Positions 1 to 11,900 of a stretch of DNA of 64,000 nucleotides are shown here, one piece after another (position 1 is the first letter of the stretch; each line of letters starts with the position of its first letter). Position numbers and translations under genes: made by a program. The notes beneath the pieces were generated by a model. The model ran no database searches. It saw only the letters and a list, made by a program, of their open reading frames with translations, and was not told the DNA's origin. The stretch covers positions 22,731,904 through 22,795,903 of the forward strand of contig NC_089312.1 of the NCBI RefSeq assembly GCF_036669915.1. The letters run 5' to 3'. Origin of the DNA: Pocillopora verrucosa (taxonomy: Eukaryota > Cnidaria > Anthozoa > Scleractinia > Pocilloporidae).

Positions 1-843
1 ACCTAGGAGCACTTTAGATGGGACGTTAGTACACATAAGTAAAACGTGACTGTTATTGACTGATTACAATGCGTGTCTTCAGGAATAGGCAGAGCAGAAA
101 AAATTATTTTACATAATTATCTTCTCTCATTTGTTTTCTTGATTTCAAGTTGGATTATTTTCAAATGCAAACCCAAAATACTGTCGTAGATGATACTAAT
201 ATCATCTAAATTTCTTTAAGAATACAAATCTAAGAACATCATGCGGTTCCCCTATTAGCTGGAACATTGCTCCCTCATTACCGTCCTCACCTTACTTCCA
301 CAATGCATTGCTTGTTATCTAACCGCTTACGATGTTGAAAAGAATCCATTTATGTATTTTTATTGAGAATTTGACCGTATTGTTTTATTCCTAAGAGCGG
401 TCGTAAATGCTCCCATACAAACTCTTATAATTTCGCCATGACTTAATCATCTCCCAACTGAAGCTTGGGCCGATTGTGCTTAAGTCGGTCATGTTTCCCC
501 TTCGTGCAGGAATGAGCCTGTGACGAGTAAGACCAGCGATTGAAAAAGTCGAGAAAAAAGTTAGGGAAAAAGTCGCGAAAAAAGCAAGAAATTCGAGCGC
601 GAGGAAAAAAAATCGAGCGCGAGGAAAAAAAATCGAGCGCGAGGAAAAAAAATCGAGCGCGAATTTTGATCAATGTAAGTCGTCTTACTAAATCTTTATA
701 GGACGTTTCGTGAATCTTACACACCCGAATGAACGTGAGACTTCCAATATTAATATCAGCAGCTCATCATCATCTTCTAAAGGATTACTAGCGATGACTT
801 TCCATTTTCACATTTTAAATTATTAACAGGGATTCAAGCAGCC
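1..843. other. upstream flank of oxygenase copy 1
   Basis: No gene is supported here. The stretch holds a short tandem repeat (listed separately) and presumably the promoter or 5' UTR of oxygenase copy 1. A plausible 3' splice site (pyrimidine-poor tract ending in ...attaacag at about 829) sits 14 bases before the start codon, so the transcript may have a non-coding first exon. I see no other coding signal. The long minus-strand reading frame across the repeat is compositionally biased (Phe/Arg/Ser) and is not a gene. Confidence 0.5.
583..664. repeat. 20-bp tandem repeat (aatcgagcgcgaggaaaaaa)
   Basis: About three and a half to four near-perfect copies of a 20-bp unit, built from a CG-rich core (tcgagcgcga) and an A-run, lie in tandem about 180 bases upstream of the oxygenase copy 1 start codon. 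Looser related A-rich copies precede them from about 541. It is a simple minisatellite; any regulatory role is unknown. Confidence 0.85.
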
Positions 844-3800
844 ATGGAGTCAACCATACCAATCATCGACTTAAGCGCCATGTGTTTGGGGAAAACAGCT
901 GAATCGTCCACCGCATTAGAAATCAGACAGCTCGCAGATGAAATATACAGGGCTTTCTGTACGGTTGGATTCGTTTATATTAAAAACCACGGTATTCCAC
1001 GGGAAAAGGTAAGGATCTCATTCTTAGGTTTAGTTCTTTTGAACAGAAATTAAATTATTTGGAAAGATTCACCTCTCCTCAAGGAAGAATTAATAAGTTC
1101 TGATTCTTCGTCTTCAGAGAAGAATTACAATTCTGAAGGAGAAATCTGGGCTCAATTGTGTGGTGTAAAATGCATAAGTAATGTCACAAATTGTATCGTC
1201 AATCAAATGGATTTGTGGTTCTTTAGGGTCTTGGGATTTTTTGGGTCTCAGGGTCTCTTAGAGTCTGTTGGTCTTTAGGTCCCTAGTTCTCTAGGTCTTT
1301 AGCTCTCTAGGTCTGTAGGTCTCTAGGTTTATGGGTCCCTGGGTCTTTGGGTCTCTAGTAGGGTCTTTAGGTCTCTGGAATCTCTGGGTCTCTATTTCTC
1401 TATGGGTCTATGGGTCTTCTAGCGGCTTCCTAGTCTCTCTGTCTCTGTCTTTCTTCCAGGCCTGGTTTACGAACACTAATGTTTTAATCCCTGGAAAAAA
1501 CTTAAACATAGTGAAACTCTTTATCGGCTCTCCAAGCTGTTCAATCAAGTCATTCATTATGTTAGTCATCAAATTTATTAATGCAGAAAAGGTTTGTAAA
1601 AACACCTAAAGTTACTTTGATCATTGCAGTAATGGAAAGTTGTGTCATTTGCTCTTTAGAAAAAAGAATATGAAATTTAACATAAAATCCAGGTGCAAAA
1701 CATGGCTTTATTATCCAACTTTAATTTTAAGTATTCCCAGTGTAGGGTCAATGTAAAAGGAGGCTAATGAACCAAAATGATTGTAATCAATGCAAACTTA
1801 TATTGAGAATTAGTTTAGTTAAATGCTTTTTTACCAGCTGCAAAGAAAAAAAAACTGAACTGATGTAATCAAGGCCAGTACAAAGCATGTACTACTCTCA
1901 ACGAACTCTCTAATTTTATTTTTTTTTTTTTAGGATAAGAACAAGCATCTAAATATCCTCCTTAAAACTTCCATATTTTATTTTTGACAATAAAAGATGT
2001 CATTATTAGATTGGTTTTGTAGGAGCTTTAAAATTTTATCTCAAAGGTTACAATTGGAAATGTAAATGTGATGGAATGTGTCACGAGGTTATTTTAACCA
2101 TTAATTCAGTACTTTTTTTTGTAAATGAAATATCTACAAGATTTGAGGGCAGCACCTACATTAAAAAGACAAAAGTGACATGGATGGCAAAATCACCAGA
2201 AAGACAATTTAACAGGTTGTGCACTTATAATATATTGCTGAATTTGAGTTGGTTAGTCATTGCTAGAGGAAAGGTAATTTTTTTACTAAAACAAATATGG
2301 TGTTTTCAACCGGGTTTTCCATGGCTAATGTAAAATTCAACATGCAAAGGGAAAAATGTACAATCAAGACAAGTACATTAAATTTTTTGAGATCCATACC
2401 CAAACTTGGTTTGTCTTAACATAAAAATGCACAGTCTAAAATTACCAACTACTCAAGGAGAAATATGCAGGACCAGCCAGTGGTTGTGGTCATGGATGGG
2501 TGGTGTTTGAGAGAGAAAAGTAAGGTGTTTCTCAAACTCTTTTTTGGTGATACAATGTGGCATGAAGAATTTTTTTCTTGTTTCCTAGATTTATGTAAAA
2601 TTCAAGAAATTAATGAATTACAGAGGAATAACTGTATTTCAAATAAATGAACAAATTAAAGCTTTCATGTGGCCCCATAATATGCTCAAAGACTTGTTTG
2701 TAGACATTATCTGTTCCAAGCAGACGGTTTCCCAGAAAACAACAATGATGGCAAAATCACCAGAGAGAAATTCAACAGGTTATGCACTTACAATATTGTT
2801 GATTTTGAGTTGGTTGTTCATGGCAAGAGGAAAAGTAATGTTTTTACCACAACAAATATGGCTTTTTCAACAGGGTTTTCCATGGCTAATGTAAAATTCA
2901 ACATGCAAAGAAAAATATACAATCAATACCAGTACATTTTAATTTATATAAGATCCATACCCAAACTTGGTTTGTCTTAACATAAAATTGCACAGTCTAA
3001 AATGACCAACTACCTAAAGGAGACAGAAGCAGATAAAAAAACATGAACAGTTCTGCCTTCAGATAACAATAGTCCAAATAGGACTGACTACCCAAGAGAT
3101 TTAGAAGAGGCGTTAACCTTTTTCAGAGGGTACTTAAAATTAAAGTTGGATATTTTGTAGGGGTGTTTCATGCCCTGATTTTCTGTTTTTGTATTCAATT
3201 TCCAAAGAGCAAATGACACAAGATTGCATTACTATTGTGATCAAAGTAATGTCAGGTGGTTATACAAATGATAAAAATAAATGCATAATAAAATAAATTT
3301 TAAGATGAACAAAATGAATGACATGAATGAACAGAGAGAGAGAGAAAAGTATTTTGCAATGTTAACATTTCTGGAGGGGATTGCATCACCATTGTAATTA
3401 TGTAATCCAAGAAACTCAAAGACATGTATTTTGCATTCTTGTTTGGAAGAATACATTTTTTTCCCAAGAAAACACATTCTTTGGTTAAGATCCAGTGAAT
3501 AAGGTATTCCTCTGAGATGAAACAATATTCTCCTCGTAAGATAATAATACCTTTCATGATAATACTTATGTTATATTTTAAGCAAGCTTACGAGAACAAT
3601 TACATTTCTTCCTGTAGACCCAATATTTGTTTTCAAGCGAAGAATGTCAATTTTGAGTCTTCTCAAATAAGTTTTGTCTTTCACCCAAGAATGATTATTG
3701 GTTTTTTTATTGCTCCTTAGCTTGCTTTTTTGAACATTCACATTCAAAAGGATTCTTGCTGTAAAAATCTTGTTTGTGCTCTTCTGAATACTGATTATTC

Positions 3801-6800
3801 TACTGAGCAGAATCTCATGCTTTTAATAGGTTTTGTTGAATTATTGAAAGGATTGTTTTTCTGGCTTTACACTGAGAAGGATCCCATTTTATGTGGTTTT
3901 ATTTTTTAACAAATCATCAACACAACATAGAATGAATTTAAATATTCATGATGTATAGATAAAATTATCAATGAGGAATGATATCAACATTCATGATCTT
4001 ATTACACAGAGTAGCGCACATGTTTTTTGAGAAACTATTTTTCCATTATATAGGCTCAGTTGGTATTTTTTGCAGATTGACAAAGTTTTCAAGTTATGTG
4101 ATGAGTTTTTCCAACTGGATCCTACTGTGAAGCAGAAATATGCGAGACCGGCCAGTGGTAGTGGTCATGGATGGGTGGCATTTGAGAGAGAAAAGTAAGG
4201 TGTTTCTCAAATTTTTTTTTTGGTTTGATACAATGTGGCATGAAAAATGTCTTCTCTCATTTTCAAGATTTATGCAAAATTCAAGAGATCAATGAATTAC
4301 TGAGTATTAACTGTATTTCGATAAATGAACATAAATTAAAGCTTTCATGTGGCACCAAAATATGCTCAAGTATTTGTCTGCAGACATAATCTGTTCCGAC
4401 AAGCAGACAGTTTCCCAGATGGAAGCTCTACTAGGAAAACTGAGTTTTACCCTTCAAGGTGTGAGCTGAAATATGTTTTCAAGTTTACTCAATGAATGCA
4501 AGTACATTTCTGCCTTTTGTCTGTTATCAGAGTTAGTCCAGACAGACCTGCTGATCACAAGGAAGCCTTTAACATAACAGAGCCTCAAACTCATCAGCGT
4601 GTAAGGCCATCTCTTTTTTTAAGTAGATAGAAATTTGTATGTATAGATACAGATAATCAAGTGATTTTAAATATAATTTGAAATATCTGAGCACGAAAGC
4701 ATTTTTTAACAACTGAAAACTTTCTCAAGCCTGTCCAAGTGAAAGCAAATTGTAATCTTATATATTCCAAATTGCACAAGAAATATTTAATTACTTAAAC
4801 AGATATTGTTCTAATTTCAACTCAGTGCCTTCAATCAGTTTTGTACTGAGCATCTGCCAGATGTAGTTGGTTATTCATCAAGTTATCATTCATGTTCAAA
4901 TAGTTACAAATGAAGACATTAGCTAAGGGAAAAGATGAATGATGTGTTATCCTTTAACCCTTTAAATACCTTGATTGACCAAGACAGAATTTCTCCGTAC
5001 AATATCAAGACAATCTTGAGGCAGACAAGGGATGAGAAAAAAGAAAAATATCAATAAGGGGATTATTAGTTGATCCAATACCAAATTCTCCAAACTAACA
5101 TCACAACAACTGTATGGTAGACAGTAAGGAGAATTACTAATGAGATCTTGGTAGTTAAAGGGTTAAGATTTCACCATATATACCAGATGCCACTTCATAT
5201 CATAACTCAGTGTATTATAATTGCTCTTTGACTATTCACTCTGATAACCTTACAAATCTTTGCATTCTTTGACCTATATTATAGGCATGGCCAGATGATG
5301 AAGTACCAAATTTCCAAAATGAGATTGCCTCCTTCTTTGATATCTGTGTTGACCTGTCTTTGAAAATCCTTCACATCATGGCACTTGGGCTGCAACTTGA
5401 GGTGCTACAGACTGTAATACTGTGAAAATGTGCTGAAATGTCTTAATTGAAACAGGGTATCAGGCCTACAACTAAGACTGTGGATTTTTAAGGGACACAA
5501 TCTTAATTTCTGAAAATGGAAGAGCAACCAGGGTTAAAATTAATGAATTGGTGAAAAGTCATTTGAGATATAAACTCTTGGATAACCAACATTTGTGATC
5601 ATTACTATTTTTTCATATTTGAAGGAAAATGTAACTCATTGTACATTCATCTCAACAGCAAAAAAAATAAATTTTTTCATCAGTTAACCTTGGTTTTGAA
5701 TATGGCCTCCTTTTAATAACCCTGTAAATCCCAGAAGTGAATAACATTTAATTTCTTCCCATAATATCCATAAATTGTCTAGTGAACAGGGAATGAGAAT
5801 ACTCAAACTTATCAGATCAAAGTGGTTATCTTGATTTAACACCAAATTCTCCCAACAAATTTACATGGAAATGTGAAGCTACTAGAGCGGAGAATTGATA
5901 ATTAGATCTTGGGAGTTAAAGGGTCAGGTACATCAGAGAAAATTCTGCAATCTTTTTTTTTTCATAGGATCCAGATGTTTTTACAAACACTCACAAGATA
6001 ATGGCCAGTTCTAAGAACTGCACCACCTTACGACTGTTACACTACCCATGCCTTCCTGAAGACAAGATAATTAAACCAGGACAAATCCGTTGTGGAGAAC
6101 ACACTGATTATGGATCAATCACTCTCCTCTTTCAAGATAACATGCCGGGACTTGAGGTATCATAACTATTACTTCTTATACCTTGAAGGGTCCTTTCATT
6201 AAAGCTAATCAGCTCTTTGCCAAAATGATTCTCCCTTGTTGCAGTATATCTCTTGCAAAGACTACAAGTGCTTACCATTTATAATGTTAATAGGACTGAG
6301 TGGAGTCCAATTTGGTCTGTAATCATACTAGTGACAAACAAAATCGGACAACTCCACTCAGCCCCGTGATCAATTAATCAAAACTATGGCAAAATTTAAG
6401 AAAGAAACTAAACATCGATTATACAATTTCATAAAAAAAGCAACAGATACTCGGAAAAATGCACGACAACAGCAAGCGCACATGACGCAAAACGTCCACT
6501 TCTACAGGCAAGACATGCACACTGTCCTATTAGTGATTAAATCGGGCTGGTGATAACCAATAACGTTAGAGAATTTTGTTATAGCTTTGATTAACCCAGG
6601 GAACCCCTGGTTGGATCAAAAGTCAATCATAAAATGTTTACACATAAAATTTTCAAACCCTGTGTGGCTCATGGAAATATCAAGTACCCTGATTTTAAAT
6701 TAATTTAACTCCTTTTGGCAGGTCTTACCTCTTGGATGTTCAGAGTATGTACCTGCCCCTCCCCTCCCAGGAGCAATAGTGGTCAATGTAGCAGACCTCA

Positions 6801-7429
6801 TGCAGAGGTGGACTGGTGACCGGCTGAAGTCAACGGTAAGGAGATACCTGCTGATACAGAAACCTGTTGATATTACCATCATTGTGGCCGCATAAAAGGG
6901 GTGGGATTGTGTAAAAAATACTAATTTTTCTAAAGAGAATGGTTTTACCTAGACTAGCAATACTTCTGCCTTCAGTAGAATGGAGAAAATTATTTAAACT
7001 TTTTGAAGCAGATTTATTACACGATTAATTGTGATTTTAGGGATAAATTCCTATTCCTCATGTGGCTAATCGTATTCAAGAGGTGACGTTATGAAGGAAA
7101 TAACGATGGGGGTATCCAGAAGGTGGCTATTGGTCATAACATCTGCCCACACCCCTAAAGAAGGTGGTAGAGGAACACTTCAAAGTTAAAATAAGTTTCT
7201 TCCTACTCTTCCATGTCTCCTTTTCCTTGTGGTTTCTCTTTTTCAGCGCCATCGAGTTTCCATTCCATCAGAAGAGTGTCACCGGCGCGTTCCGAGACGT
7301 TCTTTAGCCTTTTTTGTCCACCCCGACGACGACACGGTGATTGAATGTCTTGATGGATCTCAGAAGTATCCTCCAATAACGGCCTATGATTACCTATGGC
7401 AACGGCTCAAAGCGACTTACGAATACTGA
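844..7429 (+). CDS. isopenicillin-N-synthase-like 2OG-Fe(II) oxygenase, copy 1 (7 exons)
   Basis: Seven exons read by eye from GT/AG sites and conserved frame: 844-1008, 4076-4194, 4531-4600, 5285-5401, 5968-6156, 6722-6835, 7247-7429. The joined frame is 957 nt, giving 318 aa. The N-terminal DIOX_N-type region starts IPIIDLSAM and contains GFVYIKNHGI. The catalytic double-stranded beta-helix follows. Iron ligands are H202 and D204 (GEHTDYGSITLLFQD) and H260 (RHRVSIP); the 2-oxoglutarate-binding RxS is R275/S277 (PRRSLAFF). The family uses Fe(II), O2 and usually 2-oxoglutarate to oxidise small molecules; the substrate here is unknown. A soluble cytosolic enzyme is expected, since no signal peptide is seen. 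It is the most diverged copy at exon 5 (LRLLHYPCLPEDK where the other copies have a RYNxYPxIxD type of sequence). A possible poly(A) signal aataaa lies near 7550. Exon edges are predictions; frame and motifs are direct. Confidence 0.85.
1210..1432. repeat. degenerate gggtctctag-type satellite in intron 1 of copy 1
   Basis: About twenty imperfect copies of a ~10-12 base G/T-rich unit (variants of ggtctctagg, gggtctttgg) run without interruption. They create spurious reading frames rich in Gly, Leu and Val. This is simple-sequence expansion inside the 3.07 kb first intron. Confidence 0.8.
2458..2735 (+). pseudogene. duplicated 3' half of oxygenase exon 2 plus intron sequence
   Basis: From about 2458 the sequence follows the real exon 2/intron 2 region (about 4135-4425) closely. 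It reads Y-A-G-P-A-S-G-C-G-H-G-W-V-V-F-E-R-E-K in the exon frame and keeps the same gtaagg donor. It continues through matching intron sequence (aaattaaagctttcatgtgg) to about 2735. The 5' half of the exon, and any acceptor, are missing, so it is an exon fragment rather than a usable alternative exon. It sits inside the inverted-repeat structure of intron 1. Confidence 0.8.
3066..3137 (+). pseudogene. decayed oxygenase exon 3-like fragment
   Basis: The stretch reads approximately N-N-S-P-N-R-T-D-Y-P-R-D-L-E-E-A-L. It lines up with exon 3 of the three intact genes (S/N-P-x-R-P-x-D-x-K-E-x-F). The proper acceptor phase is not preserved. With the exon 2 fragment upstream it suggests the remnant of a fourth gene copy, or of a partial duplication, inside intron 1. 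The similarity is short, so the call is moderate. Confidence 0.45.
4954..5165. mobile_element. piggyBac-like MITE (TTAA-CCCTTTAA...TTAAAGGG-TTAA), intron 3 of copy 1
   Basis: The 212-base element begins ttaaccctttaa and ends ttaaagggttaa. That is a CCC-starting terminal inverted repeat flanked by TTAA on both sides, the arrangement known for piggyBac-class elements. It has no coding capacity. Two more relatives are in the window (5716-5934 and about 38375-38520). The family assignment rests only on the termini. Confidence 0.6.
5716..5934. mobile_element. second copy of the TTAA/CCC MITE family, intron 4 of copy 1
   Basis: It starts taaccctgtaaatccc and ends gatcttgggagttaaagggt. The interior matches the 4954-5165 element (accaaattctcc, a gagaattgataattagatctt tail). 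Its ends have drifted, so it is an older or more decayed insertion. Confidence 0.55.
6290..6370. repeat. short foldback repeat in intron 5 of copy 1
   Basis: Arms gactgagtggagtcc (about 6295) and its partner ggacaactccactcag (about 6348) are inverted around a ~40-base loop. This is the look of one end of a non-autonomous transposon. The other boundary is not clear. There is no coding content. Confidence 0.4.
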
Positions 7430-8975
7430 AACAGTTCACAAGATTTTGGATACTAGGAGGTGATTGAAACCAGTAACTGATTGTGTTCGTCATTTCAGCT
7501 TCGATTTGTAGAAGACTGAAGCATACCGGCAATAGAGAAAGGAGTGGCGTAATAAATGTTGACATCAAGTTTATAGTCATTTGGAGAAAGCAGTTTAGCT
7601 CTTTATCAGAATTAAGCATTTTATACAGTATCGCTCTTCTCACCGTGAATCTGTGACGATACTGAAATCGCTGGTTTTTGTGGCTGGCCTAATGGTTTGC
7701 TGGCTGAATTCGAGATCGAAAGTTTCGGGCTCGAGTCAGGATCATCTTGCTTCTCTTCCTCAGGGGTGTACGGGTTTCTTTTACCGAAGACGCGTTGCTC
7801 CAGATACGATTGTAAGAAGAAGATGAATATGTGTCAAAGAAGAAGATGAATATGTGTCAAAGGCACGAACAGTGATGATTTAAATAGGATTGGTTCGATC
7901 GGTTCATAACATAAAAATAAGGTAGAGCACCTAGTGCTAGCACACACAGGTTAAGCCTTGGTCAGTGAGGTTCAGTATTTCATGAAACAGCGCAACATCT
8001 CGACACTTGTCCCTCATTTTTCCTAGCGAAACCGAATGATGAACTCGGGTACTCTCGAAGCATAATTTACATTCAGTGTAGTAGGTGATGTGTGTGCTGC
8101 ACATATTGTCAGACTGAAGTGCTTTTTAATGCTTGTCAAATTTTTTCTATTGTATTCCGTCCTCCAATTACTAGAAGTGTCCTCTGATGAGTGTCTAAGA
8201 ACCAAAAGGAAACGCTCAATCAGTGCCGTGACAAATTAAATTGTTACACTGAAATACTCGTGATTACTATATATAGCTACATGCAAACTACTTTAAGTGC
8301 GGGAGATGCGAGTGACCAATTCATGATTGATTTTAATTTTTTCCCTCAAATTGGCCAAGGAGCAATAATAGACCCACACTGTACGTAGATGGGTAAGTTG
8401 AAGATATACATTGATATGTTTTGGCACAACTTACCAAAAACCCAGGTTTCTGACCCTTTTTGCAACCGCTCCAGATAAAGCTGAATGTTACCGCTTCCGA
8501 GAGAAGCTGCGAAATATTTTAAGTTTAGATTGACGCCTCCGTGATTATTAAGATAGAAAATTATAGTGAAGGTTTCAGTTAAGAATAAGACCCCGTGTAC
8601 CCAAGATCGTTGGAATAGAAGACAATTTTTTAGACCGTAATTCTTGATATAGCTAGTAATCAAGACCCGGGAACATTGGTAAGCAATAACTTTTTTTTGA
8701 TTTTTGCTCTGATTCAAAGAGAAACTTATCGCCAGTTTTTACCTTTCTTTTTGGTTCTTTTTGGAGCCACGTGCTCGTTTCCGAAATGAGGTTGGTTGAT
8801 TATTTTTGAAAATGACTTCCTTCTAAATTCCTAACTTTAACTATGAAGTTATTATGTAACTGGATGAAAAGTAGAGTATGACGATTATTAGAGAGCCAAA
8901 CATGGAATCAAATCAGCAATGTATAGACGGGTTGAAAAGAGATTGGGCACGAAAGCCTGGAACATTTCGCTCAAG
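7430..8975. other. spacer between oxygenase copies 1 and 2
   Basis: No gene is supported. A perfect 25-base tandem duplication (aagaagatgaatatgtgtca...) lies near 7806-7860. From about 8795 to 8975 the sequence is the presumed promoter/5' UTR of copy 2, and about 8800-8990 is repeated downstream at 9310-9480. Reading frames here look random. Confidence 0.5.
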
Positions 8976-11900
8976 ATGGCCACCGACGAAATCCCTGTTG
9001 TGGACTTCAGTGCTTTGAGTCTAGAAAACAAAGATCCTTTCAGCAAAATAAGTAAAGACATTGAAGAGCTTGCTGATCAAGCTTATCAAGCGTTTAGTAC
9101 AATTGGATTTGTTTATCTAAAAAACCATGGTATTCCCCAAGAAGTGGTAAGCGAATTCAGCTTTCTACGAGGGTGCAAAATAGATGTCGTCACGAATCAA
9201 ACTTAACCACACGAAAAAAAATGTACGTCTTTACGATACTTTACGATGTGGACAAATTGCGCCAAGGGGAAATACGTTATATCACCCATCAGTGCATATG
9301 AGATTGAGGTTGATTATTTTTTAAAACGACTTCCTTCTAAATTCCTAACTTTAACTATGAAGTTATTACGTAGCTAAATGAAAAGTAGACCATAACGTCT
9401 ATTAGACAACCGAACAAGGAAAACTCGGTTGAAAAGAGATTGGGCACGAAAGCCTGGAACATTTCGCTTAAATATAACGTGGCTTACCGATGAAATCCCA
9501 GTCGTGGACTTCAGTGCTTTGAGTCTAGAAAACAAAGATCCTTCAGTAAAGACATTGAAGACCTTGCTGATCAAGTTTATCAAGGGGGGGGCATCTTTCC
9601 AGCATGTACTCGTAAGAAGTTAGCTATTAGTGCCCAGGCACAACAATGCCATGAGTGAGAGGTGGTGATAGGTCTGTTGATACTTTTCCGTCATTTTTCT
9701 GATTGTTTTACCTTGCAGATTGACTCCGTTTTCAAGACGTTTGACAGGTTTTTTGAATTAAACCAAGATGTAAAGGAAAAGTACACTAAGGATAAAGGAA
9801 CATCTTCAAATGGTTGGGATGCTCTTGAGAGAGAAAGGTTTGTGATCCCTTGCTAGGAGAGACCTACCATGTCAACATGTTCCTCAAGTTTACCCATCTT
9901 TAGTCTTAGTTTCTATTTATTTCCAAGTTCTAATGCGGACATGGATGTGCTCACTCTTTTTCTGTGTTTTTGAAGGGAAGGGAAGCCAAGGTCTCTCTCG
10001 GCTTCCCTTTGCTACAATGCCTTTGTCTACCTATTTTAGTACAGCCAGTACCAACAAGTGTCTTAAAGAGGATGACTTCCTTTGCTCTGAACATCCATAC
10101 TGACCATGTATTATTCGCAAGTTAACAGTCCAGTGCAGATTATAAAATCATGATTGAAGTCTCTTTGTCTAATTTATACACAGCACTAATCCAGAGAGAC
10201 CTGGAGATCTCAAAGAATCATTTGATGTGGGTGCAGTCTATGATGAAAACTTTGTGAGTGGCACTGTTACTTTCCTTTCAAAACAAGCATGTAGAATAAG
10301 TTTGTTGTCATTCTATCCATTGGAAAATGTTGCAAACTTAACTCTCACACACAGTGTGATCACCTAAAGTTATTTTTCACAAAAACACACTTATGATTTT
10401 AATGACAGCCAACAAATTCAGTATGCACACAAATGATCATTAATTTCACATATGGAGTAGCTTCACTTGGCTTATTTTAAATCAACTTTATCATGGCAGA
10501 ACTGGCCCGACAAAGATGTCCCAATTTTCCAGAGAACTATTACTCCTATGTATGAGTCCCTTATGGCTCTTAGTAAAAGAGTGCTGTCTCTAATGGCTAT
10601 AGGCCTAAAAATGGTAAGTTGCCATAAGTTTGATTTCCATCTTACTATTATTTTGAAGGTAACTTTCGATGATAAGTAAGATTTGATCTTTTGTAGTCAC
10701 ATTATTATAATTGCATGTTATCTATTATAATCTTAAGATTTTGTACAGCCACTTCACAAACATAGAAGTCCAAAGATTGACCATGGACTGATGCAAAGTA
10801 TATCCTGTTTTGTTCATTTGATAAAATTAATTGAGTACCATATCATGTGCTAAATATTTGTTATCTGTAGTTTTGAATGCACTCCCTGCTCAGCTACTCT
10901 TTGACTCTTTACCCCATGGTTCAATTTAAAGTAATGGTTTTGATTGAAAATTTAAGGTAACATTTTCACCACATATTTTCATAACAAGGAGCCCAACAAA
11001 TTTGCCTATGCATTTGAGAATATGGGTACATCCTCTGGTGGCACTCAGCTCAGATACAACTACTACCCAATGATAGCAGACATCAGGAAAGTGAAGCCAG
11101 GCCAGATACGCTGTGGGGAACATACTGATTATGGTGGCATTACATTGCTGATTCAGGATGATGTGGGTGGACTTGAGGTTAGAATAAAGTTTTTCTTTTA
11201 TCCAAGGGTACACTTGTACTTGGGAGATGAAAGCAAAATAATTCCCAGTGCACAATTAAGACTTCATTTGTCAAAAAAGCAAATCTTTGAACGTGAACTT
11301 AAAAGGTGAAAGTTAAAAGTTCAAAAAGAATCCAGGTGCTTTATAGTGTTAAGGGAGAAATAGTTAAAACAGAACAAATGAATTATTTGCATTGTTCAAT
11401 TAAAATAATGATTCTTGCATTGTCTCTAGTGGTTTTGAGTCACATTGGCCAAGAAAAAATCATGTCCAATGATTTTTTTTAATAGTTTTGATTAATATCA
11501 TACTAAATTGTACTTATTGCTAAATGCAGGTTTCAAACATTAAATATGATGGGCGATTTGTTCCTGCTACACCCATGAAAGGAACAGTACTAGTAAATAT
11601 TGGTGATTTGATGCAAAGATGGACAAGTGACACACTTAAATCTACGGTATGAATCTAGCAGACAATAGATAATCATGACAACTTCTCTGTGTGTTAAAAT
11701 GTGTACTAGAACATTTCTTAGAGGTCAGCATTTTACAAATATTACATTTGTTAGGGCTTTCTATTGTAACTGTACCTTGTATGCCCTGTTTTGTGTGCAT
11801 ACATGTGTGTGTGTGTTTTATTATTATCGATTTTGCACCTTTTTTTTTGTCTTCATTCTTTTCCTGATACATTTTCTTTGGAGTGCGTAGTATTCACCAG

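Larger units (their letters stand above)
1465..3415. repeat. inverted-repeat structure enclosing oxygenase exon fragments
   Basis: Two roughly 280-300 base arms are imperfect reverse complements: about 1465-1745 and about 3115-3415. Shared landmarks are ttactttgatca, tgtcatttgctcttt and tatccaactttaattttaa. Between them lie two diverged direct copies of a ~290-base block (about 2180-2460 and 2745-3035, sharing catacccaaacttggtttgt) and pieces resembling exon 2 and exon 3 of the surrounding gene. It could be an old inverted segmental duplication or an inverted-repeat transposon that picked up gene pieces. No transposase frame is visible. Confidence 0.6.

Noticed and set aside
443-724. 93-codon minus-strand frame upstream of oxygenase copy 1
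   Set aside because: It runs through the 20-bp A-rich minisatellite and is a repetitive Phe/Arg/Ser string with no domain.
1210-1432. Tandem gggtctctag array as a CRISPR-like or telomeric array
   Set aside because: Units are short and degenerate with no spacers, and the telomere unit is absent; simple satellite. No CRISPR array was seen anywhere in the window.
2076-2894. Frames inside intron 1 of copy 1 as extra genes
   Set aside because: They cross duplicated intron blocks. The only protein-like part is the exon 2 fragment, already explained.
8346-8717. 123-codon minus-strand frame
   Set aside because: No recognisable domain, no partner exons, and it overlaps the spacer before copy 2; probably chance.
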